Assembly (NCBI GenBank): GCA_964596695.1
Contig: CAZQVE010000003.1
Location: 65,835-129,834, forward strand
Length of the DNA stretch: 64,000 bases
Reading direction: 5' to 3'
DNA from: UBA2112 sp964596695
GTDB taxonomy: Bacteria > Patescibacteriota > Saccharimonadia > Saccharimonadales > Saccharimonadaceae
Shown here one piece after another: positions 9,083-16,650 of this stretch. A program made the translations under genes and the position numbers. The notes beneath the pieces are model-generated. The model did not search any database, was not told the DNA's origin, and saw only the letters and a list, made by a program, of their open reading frames with translations. Position 1 is the first letter of the stretch. Every line of letters starts with the position of its first letter.

Positions 9083-9526
9083 CTATTGCAAGAGTAGATT
9101 ATGCGAGAAGCAATACTCGGCCGCTTCTTTATAGAACGACCTGAGATTTATGACGCCCATTAATTTTTCTAGCGGTACCCATTCGTACGCGGAATGTTCC
9201 CAGCTAAGCGTGATCTCGGGCGTAGTATCGAGTGACAGAAGATACAGAAACTTTGTTACGGATTTGTTTTCATGCTCAAAAAACTCAGTTCGCGCATAGG
9301 CAAGGGTGAAAGATTCGGTACTGGCGACGATATTAGTTTCTTCCTGCAGCTCACGTGCGACGGCAACAAGTTCGGTCTCACCAGGATCGACGAGGCCGCC
9401 CGGAAGATCCGGCTGAAATGATTTCTCTGGTTTTTCTCTGTGTTTACCGAGGGTCAGAACAAGCACTTCATTTTTTTCATTTATAACGAGGGCTTTCGCT
9501 ACTGATTCCTGTGTCGGCTTTGTCAT
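9083..9526 (-). CDS. NUDIX hydrolase
   Basis: The 147-residue protein has a complete Nudix box, G-x5-E-x7-REUxEExGU, read as GGLVDPGE...RELQEETNI at residues 44-66, with the catalytic glutamates present. It would hydrolyse a nucleoside diphosphate linked to another group; the substrate cannot be told from sequence. The gene looks leaderless: -10 TATACT (9533-9538) sits 6 bases before the ATG and no ribosome binding site is present. Confidence 0.92.
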   Translation of the reverse strand: MTKPTQESVAKALVINEKNEVLVLTLGKHREKPEKSFQPDLPGGLVDPGETELVAVARELQEETNIVASTESFTLAYARTEFFEHENKSVTKFLYLLSLDTTPEITLSWEHSAYEWVPLEKLMGVINLRSFYKEAAEYCFSHNLLLQ

Positions 9527-9570
9527 ACTTTCAGTATAGCAAGAGATATCCTATCCAGTTGGCGGTCAGA

Positions 9571-10011
9571 TTATTTGCGCAAGATTCGACCGTACAGCTG
9601 AGCTATGGCGTCAGGGTCGACCGGACTAGAGTCAAGGATTAACTGCCGCATATCTTCCGGTGGAGTATCGGCATCGAATAGTGTTCGCGATACGACTACT
9701 CTTCCCGCCTTTTTAGCATTCTCTACGCCGTACTCCATGCCGCGACTGACGCCGAGGTCTTTGTATAGCGCCGTAAGCTCGGCGTGACTCCCGATGGCGA
9801 GCCCGGCATCGATCCCCTTCATGCGCTCAGCAGGATCCGTATCATCAAGCATAAGTGTGTATATCAGATGACTGGCGAGCGGCACCTCATCACGTTCGAA
9901 GCTGTCTCGAGATGCCAACATAGCGTAGGCGACATTGCGGACGAGATCATTAATATTATCGGCACCAAACGGACTTTCAACAACGACAAGTTTATTCTTG
10001 CAGGCTTCCAC
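9571..10011 (-). CDS. DUF7768 domain protein, possibly truncated at the N-terminus
   Basis: This 146-residue protein starts with KLVVVESPFGAD and contains a PLASHLIYTLMLDDT block and GIDAGLAIG. This layout matches DUF7768 proteins, which look like nucleoside 2-deoxyribosyltransferases (beta strand ending in SP, then PHL). GTG at 10011 follows a GGGGGAAGAGAA stretch that could be a binding site. However, the same frame continues upstream with protein-like sequence (RPDVEYEQLTEEYGGRE) to a TAG at about 10077, with no start codon. A 20-codon reading frame in another frame begins at 10112. A frameshift may have removed the real start. Function is unknown. Confidence 0.6.
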   Translation of the reverse strand: MEACKNKLVVVESPFGADNINDLVRNVAYAMLASRDSFERDEVPLASHLIYTLMLDDTDPAERMKGIDAGLAIGSHAELTALYKDLGVSRGMEYGVENAKKAGRVVVSRTLFDADTPPEDMRQLILDSSPVDPDAIAQLYGRILRK

Positions 10012-10229
10012 TTCTCTTCCCCCGTACTCTTCAGTTAATTGTTCGTATTCTACATCAGGTCGTGTGGTTTGAACAAGTTGAGCAACCTATGCAAAACCCG
10101 CCAGTGGCTCATCGGCGTTGGTTATAATAGCGTCCAGCGATTGTTCTTGTCGAACGGACCTTCTGATTTGTATGTGCCAAGGGAAGTTCCGTCACCGGCA
10201 ATCCTCACCCCTATGCCGCTCGGAGGTTC

Positions 10230-10280
10230 GAATCCTAGCCAAGTAAAAAGCCCTAGATCTAGGGTCTAGAGCTATTTACT
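10230..10280. repeat. tRNA 3'-end fragment mirrored onto the tRNA-Gln 3' flank
   Basis: On the plus strand a T-arm-like GGAGGTTCGAATCCT runs straight into AGCCAAGTAAA. On the minus strand tRNA-Gln also ends CCCCAGCCAAGTAAA. The shared AGCCAAGTAAA thus forms an 11-bp inverted repeat around a CCCTAGATCTAGGG palindrome. The plus-strand tRNA lacks about 8 bases of the T stem and acceptor, and no full cloverleaf can be folded upstream. It reads as a recombination scar, or as a hairpin ending the tRNA-Gln transcript. Confidence 0.5.
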
Positions 10281-10355
10281 TGGCTGGGGTGGAGGGATTC
10301 GAACCCCCGAATGCATGGACCAAAACCATGTGCCTTACCACTTGGCCACACCCCA
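10281..10355 (-). tRNA. tRNA-Gln (anticodon TTG)
   Basis: A full cloverleaf can be read on the minus strand: acceptor TGGGGTG with CACCCCA, D arm GCC...GGC, and anticodon stem CATGG/CCATG around loop TTTTGGT (anticodon TTG). The T arm is GGGGG-TTCGAAT-CCCTC. Discriminator G and the CCA tail are encoded (10281-10283). Its 5' part is duplicated upstream. Confidence 0.93.
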
Positions 10356-10607
10356 ATACTACATTGCGATATACTGCGGTATCGCCAGGTGATAAGGTTT
10401 TGGTCCATCATGGACTAATGTTTGATTTACTCGCGCTCTGCGCTCAAACAGCCATGCACCTTACCACTTGGCCACACCCCAATACTACATTGCGATATAC
10501 TGCGGTATCGCCAGGTGATAAGGTTTTGGTCCATCATGGACTAATGTTTGATTTACTCGCGCTCTGCGCTCAAACAGCCATGCACCTTACCACTTGGCCA
10601 CACCCCA
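10333..10607. repeat. 126-bp tandem duplication containing the tRNA-Gln 5' end
   Basis: Two full units (10333-10458 and 10459-10584) and a 23-bp partial third (10585-10607) repeat with an exact 126-bp period. Each unit carries the first 23 bases of tRNA-Gln plus about 100 bp of 5' flank. A further fragment, TATTGGGGTGTGGCCA on the minus strand, lies at 10639-10655. Inside each unit ATGGACCAAAACC (minus strand) is complementary to the tRNA-Gln anticodon arm. The duplication appears recent because the copies are nearly identical. Confidence 0.85.
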
Positions 10608-10693
10608 CTATATGGTACCTTACCTCCGCTGACTAGCGGATGGCCACACCCCAATACGTCAAAATACATCCGTTAGTATAGCATAATATGCCG

Positions 10694-11506
10694 TTACGGT
10701 GCAGTACGGCGGAATCGTTCGCTGGGTTGTTTGTTCGGGTCGATGGCGTTTTTCCATAGCTTGCGGATTGCCCGTGCGGAAAGTTCCGCATGAGTAAGGA
10801 ACTCAACATTCATATATCCTGGCATATCGGTCGGCTTCGTCTCGGCGGCATTTTTGACGGTTTCCATGTATGGTGACTGAGGGTGCTTGTCTTCTGCTCG
10901 CTGTACCTCTTCCTTCTCGATGACTGTGATGTATTCGGCAAATTCCGAACAGGCAGTCCAGGCCGCCGGTCCGTCTATTGTTTCCTCACAGCCGTTCAGC
11001 GCAAGATCGCTGAGGACATAGTCACCAACGATACTCTGAAAACGTTCGTCCATAGCCTCTATCAGCAGCACTTCGGAAAGCTGCGGGTCGGTGTAGTGCA
11101 GGATAACGAGTGCACGACGAGCCGCATCCAGCTCGGTCTTTCGGTAAAGCATCTTTTCATGAAATTGCTGATTGAGGATTTTGAGCATCGAGAGGTGTCC
11201 GTTTGAGTCTTCGCTGACGGCATAGCGGATCGGAGGCTTATCATCAACGGCGGGGTTTTCTATATGCCCAAGCGTGTAGAGCGTTATATTCTCGTAGGTA
11301 AACGGGTCGGTACCGATTAGCTTTTCGACCTGATAGAGGCCATTCGGTGAGCCATCAGACCATGTTGCGACACGCGACTCCCCTTTTGCTTCCGGCTGTT
11401 TATACGACTTGTTTATGACAAATTCAACAAGCTTTTTGAACCTTGTGTTAGCAGAGATATTTTCATAAACCTCAGGCTCATTAATGCGATCGCCTCGCTC
11501 CCCCAT
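10694..11506 (-). CDS. Hypothetical protein
   Basis: This is a 270-residue soluble, acidic protein that I do not recognise. No signal peptide, membrane segment or known motif can be seen. A central stretch rich in Leu, Glu and Asp (ALVILHYTDPQLSEVLLIEAMDE, given here only as residue types) suggests a mixed helix/strand domain. The C-terminus is basic. ATG at 11506 has GGAGG 5 bases upstream; the open frame reaches further up, but that part overlaps the greA terminator and has no binding site. It is a single gene between the greA terminator and the tRNA-Gln repeats. Confidence 0.7.
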   Translation of the reverse strand: MGERGDRINEPEVYENISANTRFKKLVEFVINKSYKQPEAKGESRVATWSDGSPNGLYQVEKLIGTDPFTYENITLYTLGHIENPAVDDKPPIRYAVSEDSNGHLSMLKILNQQFHEKMLYRKTELDAARRALVILHYTDPQLSEVLLIEAMDERFQSIVGDYVLSDLALNGCEETIDGPAAWTACSEFAEYITVIEKEEVQRAEDKHPQSPYMETVKNAAETKPTDMPGYMNVEFLTHAELSARAIRKLWKNAIDPNKQPSERFRRTAP

Positions 11507-11586
11507 GTATCCTCCGATTTTTTTTATGGTCTTACTATAAGCACTTATAGCGCTGAACACAAGCCGAGAATACCTGTTTATAAAAC

Positions 11587-11611
11587 AACCCCGCGGGGGA
11601 TACGCGGGGTT
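11587..11611 (-). terminator. Terminator of greA
   Basis: AACCCCGCG and CGCGGGGTT form a 9-bp GC-rich stem, followed on the minus strand by GTTTTAT, about 30 bp after the greA stop. Confidence 0.7.
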
Positions 11612-11644
11612 GGTCATGTGGGGAGTGGATTTTTAAATAATCGG

Positions 11645-12139
11645 TCAGGATATGCGAATTAATTGGAACCGGTTTTTGCGCAGGCCGGCGCCCCAGTGTA
11701 TGGTGTCGGTAATCTTCTTACCGAGCAGGCTCTGTCCAAGCGGGCTTTTGGCGCTGATACGGCCATCGCTTGGGTTAGCCTCGATACTGTCGACGATTGT
11801 GTAGATCACCCGGCGTCCACCATCGCCAATCATCTCGACGACAGAGCCGATAGTGACGTAATGGGTATCACGGTGGTGCGGGTATGGTTTGGCGATTGCG
11901 AGCAGGTTTTGCTTTTCGGCAAGCTCTGCTTCGACGGCATCAAGCTGGGCGAGTTTTTCGATTCGCGCCAGGCGTTCGTCATGGTTATCGATCTTATCCT
12001 GCTCGTGCAGCTCAAAGATAACTTGGTGGCGATCACGCTCCAGCTGAGCGATTGATTTACGTAGTTCTTTCATTCCTTTTTTGCTAAGGTAAATTGTCTC
12101 GGTTGTATTCATAGTATCCGTTTTATTAATTGTATTCAT
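11645..12139 (-). CDS. greA: Transcription elongation factor GreA/GreB family
   Basis: The 164-residue protein has the two Gre domains. An N-terminal coiled coil (about residues 18-85) carries paired acidic residues near the tip, around the DKIDNHDERL segment. The C-terminal FKBP-like domain holds TIGSVVEMIGDGG and ISAKSPLGQSLLGKK, the family hallmark. Gre factors stimulate RNA cleavage by backtracked RNA polymerase. ATG at 12139 is preceded by GGAGGG; a second ATG at 12112 is possible. It stands alone with its own terminator. GreA rather than GreB is a default choice. Confidence 0.9.
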   Translation of the reverse strand: MNTINKTDTMNTTETIYLSKKGMKELRKSIAQLERDRHQVIFELHEQDKIDNHDERLARIEKLAQLDAVEAELAEKQNLLAIAKPYPHHRDTHYVTIGSVVEMIGDGGRRVIYTIVDSIEANPSDGRISAKSPLGQSLLGKKITDTIHWGAGLRKNRFQLIRIS

Positions 12140-12416
12140 GTGGTTTTACCCTCCATTTAACTCTTCATTTTTGTCCAGCGGGGCGCCGGTCATGTACCCA
12201 GTATGCCAAAGTATCCTGATAAAACAGTTAGATATCTTACACTTAGTCACTTTTGGGAATTCGCTATTTTTCGGGTGTGTAATCGGTAGGTGCGACTGGC
12301 AGCGTGGGCGACGTTTTGATTGCGTGCGACCCCTGTAATTGTCGTAGTATTATCGGGTTGCGGGTTATGTAGTAATTTACATATCGTTTTGCTGGTTTAT
12401 GTCCCGGCTGAAGGAT

Positions 12417-13424
12417 TTACGCCTGATTTTTTCTTACGAGCGGCAACAAGAATCGAAATGTCGTGTCGGCGTTTTTTGCACTGCTGACAGTCAGCTCGCC
12501 TTTGTGTAACGCCACGATTTCTTTTGCTAGCGCGAGCCCCAGGCCGGATCCGCCGTCGTTGCGCGATTCATTGGCGCGGTAAAAACGGTCAAAGATGTGC
12601 GGCAGGTTTTCGGCTGCAATACCCTCGCCTTTGTTGCTGATAGTGAATAAAGCGTGGCGGCCGCGCTTTGTCAGGGATGCCTTGATCCGCGAGTTTGGCG
12701 GGCTGTATTTGAGCGCATTGTCGATCAGAATCGTCAGTAGCTCCTCGACGCTTGCCTGATTCGCCTTGACGACAAGCTGCTCAGGCGGCAGGGAGAGCTT
12801 TATTCGCTTGGCGTTCTTGTCGTAGCGCTGAACAACTTCTGACGTTATGTCTCCCAGATTGACCGGCTCGAGCTCCAGTCCGGCGTAGTCCATCTTGGAT
12901 AGTTGTAGCAGGGTTTTGGATAGGACTGTCAGTTTGTCGACCTCTTCCAGATTACTTTTCAGTAAGCTGCGCATGTCGGCTTTGGACAACTTGGGATCGT
13001 TTAGCGCAACCTCTAGCTCCGTTTTCATGGCGGCGAGCGGCGTGCGTAGCTCGTGGCTGGCGTCGCTCGTAAATCGCGAATGAGCGTCGTGTGATTGCTC
13101 AATCTGCCGCAATGTTCGTCGTGCCAGCAGATAGCTCAGTGCTCCGCCGCCAAAGAAAATAAGCAAATTAACATAAGTTAATGTAACCAGGATGTTATGG
13201 CTGGTAACCTGACGCTGAAGCAGACGGTACGTTGAAAAAGCCTGATTGTTAGTGCTGCCAAACAGACTTATGTCTGGTTGTTCGAATCGGCTCTGGAATT
13301 CAGATAAACGCGCGCGGACTTCACCGGTAACGGTCTGATAGATCGTAAAACTAAATAGTAGGCTGATGCTCATAAGGATGAGCAGGTACCATCCCGTCAG
13401 TTTTAATGTCGCCGAGTGAAACAT
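12417..13424 (-). CDS. Sensor histidine kinase
   Basis: This 335-residue kinase has two N-terminal membrane helices (about 8-30 and 80-100) around a short, roughly 45-residue outer loop. The H-box SHELRTPL is near residue 125, N-box LTILIDNALKYSP near 230, then FDRFYRANES and the G-box GGSGLGLALAKEI. No separate HAMP or PAS domain can be recognised, so it is a compact EnvZ/BaeS-type kinase. It lies 44 bp downstream of an OmpR-type regulator gene on the same strand and is surely its partner. The signal is unknown. Confidence 0.92.
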   Translation of the reverse strand: MFHSATLKLTGWYLLILMSISLLFSFTIYQTVTGEVRARLSEFQSRFEQPDISLFGSTNNQAFSTYRLLQRQVTSHNILVTLTYVNLLIFFGGGALSYLLARRTLRQIEQSHDAHSRFTSDASHELRTPLAAMKTELEVALNDPKLSKADMRSLLKSNLEEVDKLTVLSKTLLQLSKMDYAGLELEPVNLGDITSEVVQRYDKNAKRIKLSLPPEQLVVKANQASVEELLTILIDNALKYSPPNSRIKASLTKRGRHALFTISNKGEGIAAENLPHIFDRFYRANESRNDGGSGLGLALAKEIVALHKGELTVSSAKNADTTFRFLLPLVRKNQA

Positions 13425-13467
13425 TACAACCTAGTTTATCCCTAGTGATTGAGATTTTGGTTAAGTC

Positions 13468-14142
13468 CTAGGCTTCAATCTTGTAGCCGAAGCCACGAAC
13501 AGTCTTAATAAGCTGCTTGCCCTTGAACGGTTCATCAACTTTAGCGCGTAGGTATTTGATATAGACTTCAACGGTGTTGAGCAGGATATCGGCATCATAG
13601 TCCCAGACGTGCGCTACGATCGTTTCCTTACTGGACGGACGACCCTGGTTACGGAGCAGGAATTCTAGCAAAGCGAACTCCTTGCTTGTTAGGTGAATCT
13701 CCTTTCCCTGGCGGGTTACGCGGAACGATGTCGTATCCAGCTCCAGGTCGTCGGCCTTGAGGACGGTGCCTTTTTGCTCTGCCGGACGGCGTAACAGCGC
13801 ACGAACACGAGCTAGCAATTCGGCAAGTGCGAATGGCTTAACGAGATAATCATCGGCGCCGCTGTCCAACCCCTTCGTCTTGTCGGCGGTCGTGCCAAGC
13901 GCCGTCAATAGTAATACGGGCGTATGAATCTTTGCTTCGCGCATAGCCGTGATAATACCGAGACCGTCGTATTCACCGGGAATCATTCGGTCGATAATCG
14001 CGAGGTCGTATGGCTCAGTGGTTGCCATGGCGTGTCCTTCGTCGCCATCATATGCGACGTCTACTGCGTAACTCTCTTGCTCAAGTGCCCGCGCGACTGC
14101 GCGTGCTATTTTGTGCTCATCTTCAACAACTAATATTCTCAT
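13468..14142 (-). CDS. OmpR/PhoB-type response regulator
   Basis: The 224-residue protein has a receiver domain starting MRILVVEDE, with phospho-acceptor D51 in LAIIDRMIPG, T near 80 in LLLTALG, and the conserved lysine in YLVKPF. A winged-helix DNA-binding domain with LTSKEFALLEFLLRNQG and VRGFGYKI follows. The start chosen at 14142 is where receiver homology begins; AGGAAAGGGG lies about 14 bases upstream. It forms a two-component pair with the kinase 44 bp downstream. Target genes cannot be named. Confidence 0.93.
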   Translation of the reverse strand: MRILVVEDEHKIARAVARALEQESYAVDVAYDGDEGHAMATTEPYDLAIIDRMIPGEYDGLGIITAMREAKIHTPVLLLTALGTTADKTKGLDSGADDYLVKPFALAELLARVRALLRRPAEQKGTVLKADDLELDTTSFRVTRQGKEIHLTSKEFALLEFLLRNQGRPSSKETIVAHVWDYDADILLNTVEVYIKYLRAKVDEPFKGKQLIKTVRGFGYKIEA

Positions 14143-14182
14143 AGCTTTATTATATTCCCCTTTCCTGAGTGAAAGCTGTAAT

Positions 14183-14509
14183 TCAGCTAACATGTAGAGC
14201 CGGGTATTTCGTACTCCAGGTTTGCATTGATTGTAGTACGGGCATAAGATCACGCCCCTTGTCAGTCAAGCGGTACTCGCAGCGGTTACTGCTTTGGGCT
14301 GCTTGTTTGACGATGATTCCCGCTTGTTCCAATTGGTCGAGCCGTGCGCAGAGCGTTCGTGGGTTGATACCGCCGACAAGCTCCTGAATCTGACAAAAGC
14401 GGACGGAATCTTCATTGATAAAATACCGCAGCAATTGCGGTGTCCACTTGTTGCCCAGAATCTCTGTCGCGCTGTCAACGCAGCCGATTTTTCCTGCCGC
14501 ACTTTTCAT
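14183..14509 (-). CDS. HxlR-family transcriptional regulator
   Basis: This 108-residue winged-helix regulator shows the HxlR pattern: an N-terminal cysteine before ATEILGNKWTPQLLRYF, then INPRTLCARLDQLEQAGI and YRLTDKGRDL. The cysteine (GC in KIGCVDS) is where redox- or electrophile-sensing members react, so it may sense such stress (inference). The start at 14509 is preferred because -10 TATAGT ends 6 bases before it; an in-frame ATG at 14524 lies inside the promoter. There is no binding site, so it is a leaderless gene. It is adjacent to, but not clearly part of, the two-component operon. Confidence 0.88.
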   Translation of the reverse strand: MKSAAGKIGCVDSATEILGNKWTPQLLRYFINEDSVRFCQIQELVGGINPRTLCARLDQLEQAGIIVKQAAQSSNRCEYRLTDKGRDLMPVLQSMQTWSTKYPALHVS

Positions 14510-14515
14510 GACTTT

Positions 14516-14544
14516 ACTATACATTAGATAGCGAATTTTATCAA
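14516..14544 (-). promoter_or_regulatory. Promoter of the HxlR gene (leaderless)
   Basis: Minus strand -35 TTGATA (14539-14544), 17-bp spacer and -10 TATAGT (14516-14521). The ATG follows after 6 bases, so transcription should start at or next to the start codon. Confidence 0.7.
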
Positions 14545-14549
14545 TAAGC

Positions 14550-15518
14550 TTATTCCGACGGAGGAAGCCATGCGAGACCGCGCACTATACCTCGGTGGAT
14601 TTTGGTCGCGACACGTTCGGTGGTTTCCTTGGAGTCAACTAGCGCGTCGGTAACGGTTTGTTGGATGTGGCCCAGACGGTTGTCTATACGCGTCGTAAAA
14701 CGTAGCAGGCGTTGGCGACGGCCGGCGAAGTACTTTTCGAATATACGTTTTGCCTTGTCTGGATCATCCGAGAGGAACTCGAGATATTTTTGCAGGTCGT
14801 CGAGCCGTTGGTTGACGAACTTCTCTTCGCTGGTGAGGATCTTCATGACCGCGTTGGTGGTTGCGGTAATATCAGTCGCGCCGGGCGGTAGTTGTTCCAA
14901 GGCGAGTTTGCTGACGTCCTCTATGATCTTTTGCTCACCTTCGGTCAGCACGGCGCTTGAGTCGGCTAGCGCGACCGCCACCACGGCAAAGTCGGGTTTG
15001 CCTGTCACGACACGTGTTTGGAAAACGCCGCCGTCACGATACTCGACCGTCGTGGCTTCGACTGCCTGCTGTACGCGCCGGCGCATTTTGGCGCTGAATT
15101 TTGTCGGTGATAATCGCATTGCGTTGACTGCCGCTTGCGCGCTGAGGGCTTCATCGCTTGCCGTCTCGTCCTTGGCGCCGATGACAATATCATGGTATGC
15201 CGCCGCGATGCCGACGACTTCGTAATCTTCCTGCGTAAAGCTTGTGTCGAAATGCTTCTCAAACCGTTTCAGCCATGCAATTGAACGTTGAAACACCTCG
15301 AAGGCGTGCTCGTCGTTATGGTATGCGCGTTGCGTTTCGTCCGTTTGGCCTTGACCGTATGTCTCGTACGCCTTGAGGAGGCCTGCCGTCATGAGTGTCG
15401 TCGTGCGCTCAGGTAACGTGACATCTGGATAATCTCGCTCTAAGAAATCGGCTATTTTGTATGAGTAGTCGGGCGGATTGTTTGGCTGGTCGATTGACCT
15501 GTCCGGTGTCTCTGCCAT
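14550..15518 (-). CDS. HD-superfamily-like phosphohydrolase domain protein
   Basis: The 322-residue protein has the spaced histidines of an HD-type metal site: YHNDEHAFEV near residue 66 and AAAYHDIVIG near 108, then a conserved aspartate in ALADSS. This is the H...HD...D order of HD/PDEase-like hydrolases. The C-terminal 120 residues are helical and lysine/arginine rich and are unlike known partners. Substrate is unknown; nucleotide second messengers are common in the superfamily. The start at 15518 lacks a clear binding site; a TATACT box lies about 16 bases upstream. It diverges from the small secreted peptide gene at 15618. Confidence 0.7.
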   Translation of the reverse strand: MAETPDRSIDQPNNPPDYSYKIADFLERDYPDVTLPERTTTLMTAGLLKAYETYGQGQTDETQRAYHNDEHAFEVFQRSIAWLKRFEKHFDTSFTQEDYEVVGIAAAYHDIVIGAKDETASDEALSAQAAVNAMRLSPTKFSAKMRRRVQQAVEATTVEYRDGGVFQTRVVTGKPDFAVVAVALADSSAVLTEGEQKIIEDVSKLALEQLPPGATDITATTNAVMKILTSEEKFVNQRLDDLQKYLEFLSDDPDKAKRIFEKYFAGRRQRLLRFTTRIDNRLGHIQQTVTDALVDSKETTERVATKIHRGIVRGLAWLPPSE

Positions 15519-15556
15519 AGTCTTTTGTACCTATAGTATACCCTATCGGCCCCTAT

Positions 15557-15586
15557 TTGACGATTGCAGTAGCGGAGGATTATACT
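15557..15586 (+). promoter_or_regulatory. Promoter of the small peptide gene at 15618
   Basis: -35 TTGACG (15557-15562), 18-bp spacer, -10 TATACT (15581-15586). It gives a leader of about 25 bases with a GGAGG site before the GTG start. Confidence 0.65.
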
Positions 15587-15617
15587 ACTCACATTCCCAA
15601 CAAAACGGAGGTGTGGG

Positions 15618-15806
15618 GTGAAGATCAAAACGCTCGTGGCGATAATCGCCACTGCTACCGTCGCCACCGCTTTGCGGGATGACATCATGGAACTTGTCAG
15701 GCATATAGATTCGGCCGAATTGAGAGAGCTCAAAGACCCGGTAGGACTATTTCTTTACCTCCTGACTGGCGTTCCGCGCGAACATCTCGGCTATAGGCCT
15801 GAGTGA
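15618..15806 (+). CDS. Small protein with hydrophobic N-terminus
   Basis: This 62-residue protein starts at GTG, 6 bases after GGAGG. Residues 2-19 (KIKTLVAIIATATVATAL) form a short signal-like or membrane helix after two lysines. The rest is charged, with a DPVGLFLYLLTG stretch that may be a second short helix. Promoter, binding site and terminator are all in place, which supports a real gene despite its size. It is likely secreted or membrane attached. No homologue is recognised. Confidence 0.65.
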   Translation: MKIKTLVAIIATATVATALRDDIMELVRHIDSAELRELKDPVGLFLYLLTGVPREHLGYRPE

Positions 15807-15810
15807 CGAC

Positions 15811-15856
15811 AGCGGGCGGTTGCTTCGGTATTCCGAGGTAACCACCCGCTATTTTT
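15811..15856 (+). terminator. Terminator after the small peptide gene
   Basis: AGCGGGCGGTT pairs with AACCACCCGCT with one mismatch, followed by ATTTTT. It may also serve the convergent gene ending at 15864. Confidence 0.75.
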
Positions 15857-15863
15857 CATGGAC

Positions 15864-16646
15864 TTAATAGAGCGGTACTTCGTCCTCGACGGGTATGAGT
15901 GCGAGGGCTTTTTTAGTATCACCGATGACCCTGTTGGGTGCCATAGGCGCCTGAGGAACGCTTGGACTAGACGAAAGTGGATCTAAGAAGTGTTTTATAG
16001 ACATAAATTTGTCTGACAGTGGGTTGTATGTGCGAACTATACGAGTGTCGATGCTTTCATGCAAGCCTGCACCTAGGTAAGAGTCGCTTTGATATTCGAC
16101 ACCGTCGTCTCTAAAATGTATACAGTTATCATACCTATGGACGTTGTCCTTTCGATTGCCGAAATGAATACTATGCGCTTTATTTCTATCCATATCGATC
16201 CAAACATGCTGGTTGGGGGTAACGTTTTCTTTTGGTGGTTGGTCAAAAAATGTCTCAGCTTTGAGTCTCGTTGGGCTATTGAATGAGTCGTTTGTAGTGT
16301 ATTCGACTGTGAAACGTGTGTATCGTTGTCTATTATTCTGCACCCATTCGTGAACGTAGGAATGTTCACCGGTTTTTTGTTTACGAAAACCAAACCGCCG
16401 ATTTTTGCCGTTGTTCTGCGGCGTGATTTTTTGTGCAGCCTCGACGTACGGACTAGTGATATCCTGTAGGCTACCCGATAGCCTTGCTGTGCGTTGTGAT
16501 TCTATGTGCCAGTTGTTGGTAATGATCTCAGGTTTGCTTCCTGCCAGTGCAATGCTGCCTAGGCATAGCGTCGGCATAGGTAAATGAAAACTCTGCTTCT
16601 CCGTGGAGGTACTCTGGGGATTTCGCATGACTCGCTCGCTTTTCAT
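15864..16646 (-). CDS. Hypothetical protein, paralogue of its upstream neighbour
   Basis: This 260-residue soluble protein is not recognised. It contains a basic, aromatic-rich block (residues about 85-110), then strands such as RFTVEYTT and an IHFRDDGVEYQSDSY segment. The neighbour at 16651 has the same order: a basic KRRFSKKNPKK block, an aromatic stretch, a FVMQLDK strand and IFLAQDGINYTSRSF. The two are therefore diverged copies of one fold. Only 4 bp separate them, so they are co-transcribed and may form a heteromer (inference). The C-terminus ends EDEVPLY. Confidence 0.7.
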   Translation of the reverse strand: MKSERVMRNPQSTSTEKQSFHLPMPTLCLGSIALAGSKPEIITNNWHIESQRTARLSGSLQDITSPYVEAAQKITPQNNGKNRRFGFRKQKTGEHSYVHEWVQNNRQRYTRFTVEYTTNDSFNSPTRLKAETFFDQPPKENVTPNQHVWIDMDRNKAHSIHFGNRKDNVHRYDNCIHFRDDGVEYQSDSYLGAGLHESIDTRIVRTYNPLSDKFMSIKHFLDPLSSSPSVPQAPMAPNRVIGDTKKALALIPVEDEVPLY

Positions 16647-16650
16647 TATG

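Noticed and set aside
10160..10250. A complete second tRNA on the plus strand before tRNA-Gln
   Set aside because: The T stem and acceptor lack about 8 bases and no D or anticodon arm can be folded, so only a 3' fragment is claimed.
10333..10607. Tandem repeats as a CRISPR array
   Set aside because: The 126-bp units are direct tandem copies without distinct spacers and contain tRNA sequence; there are no cas genes.
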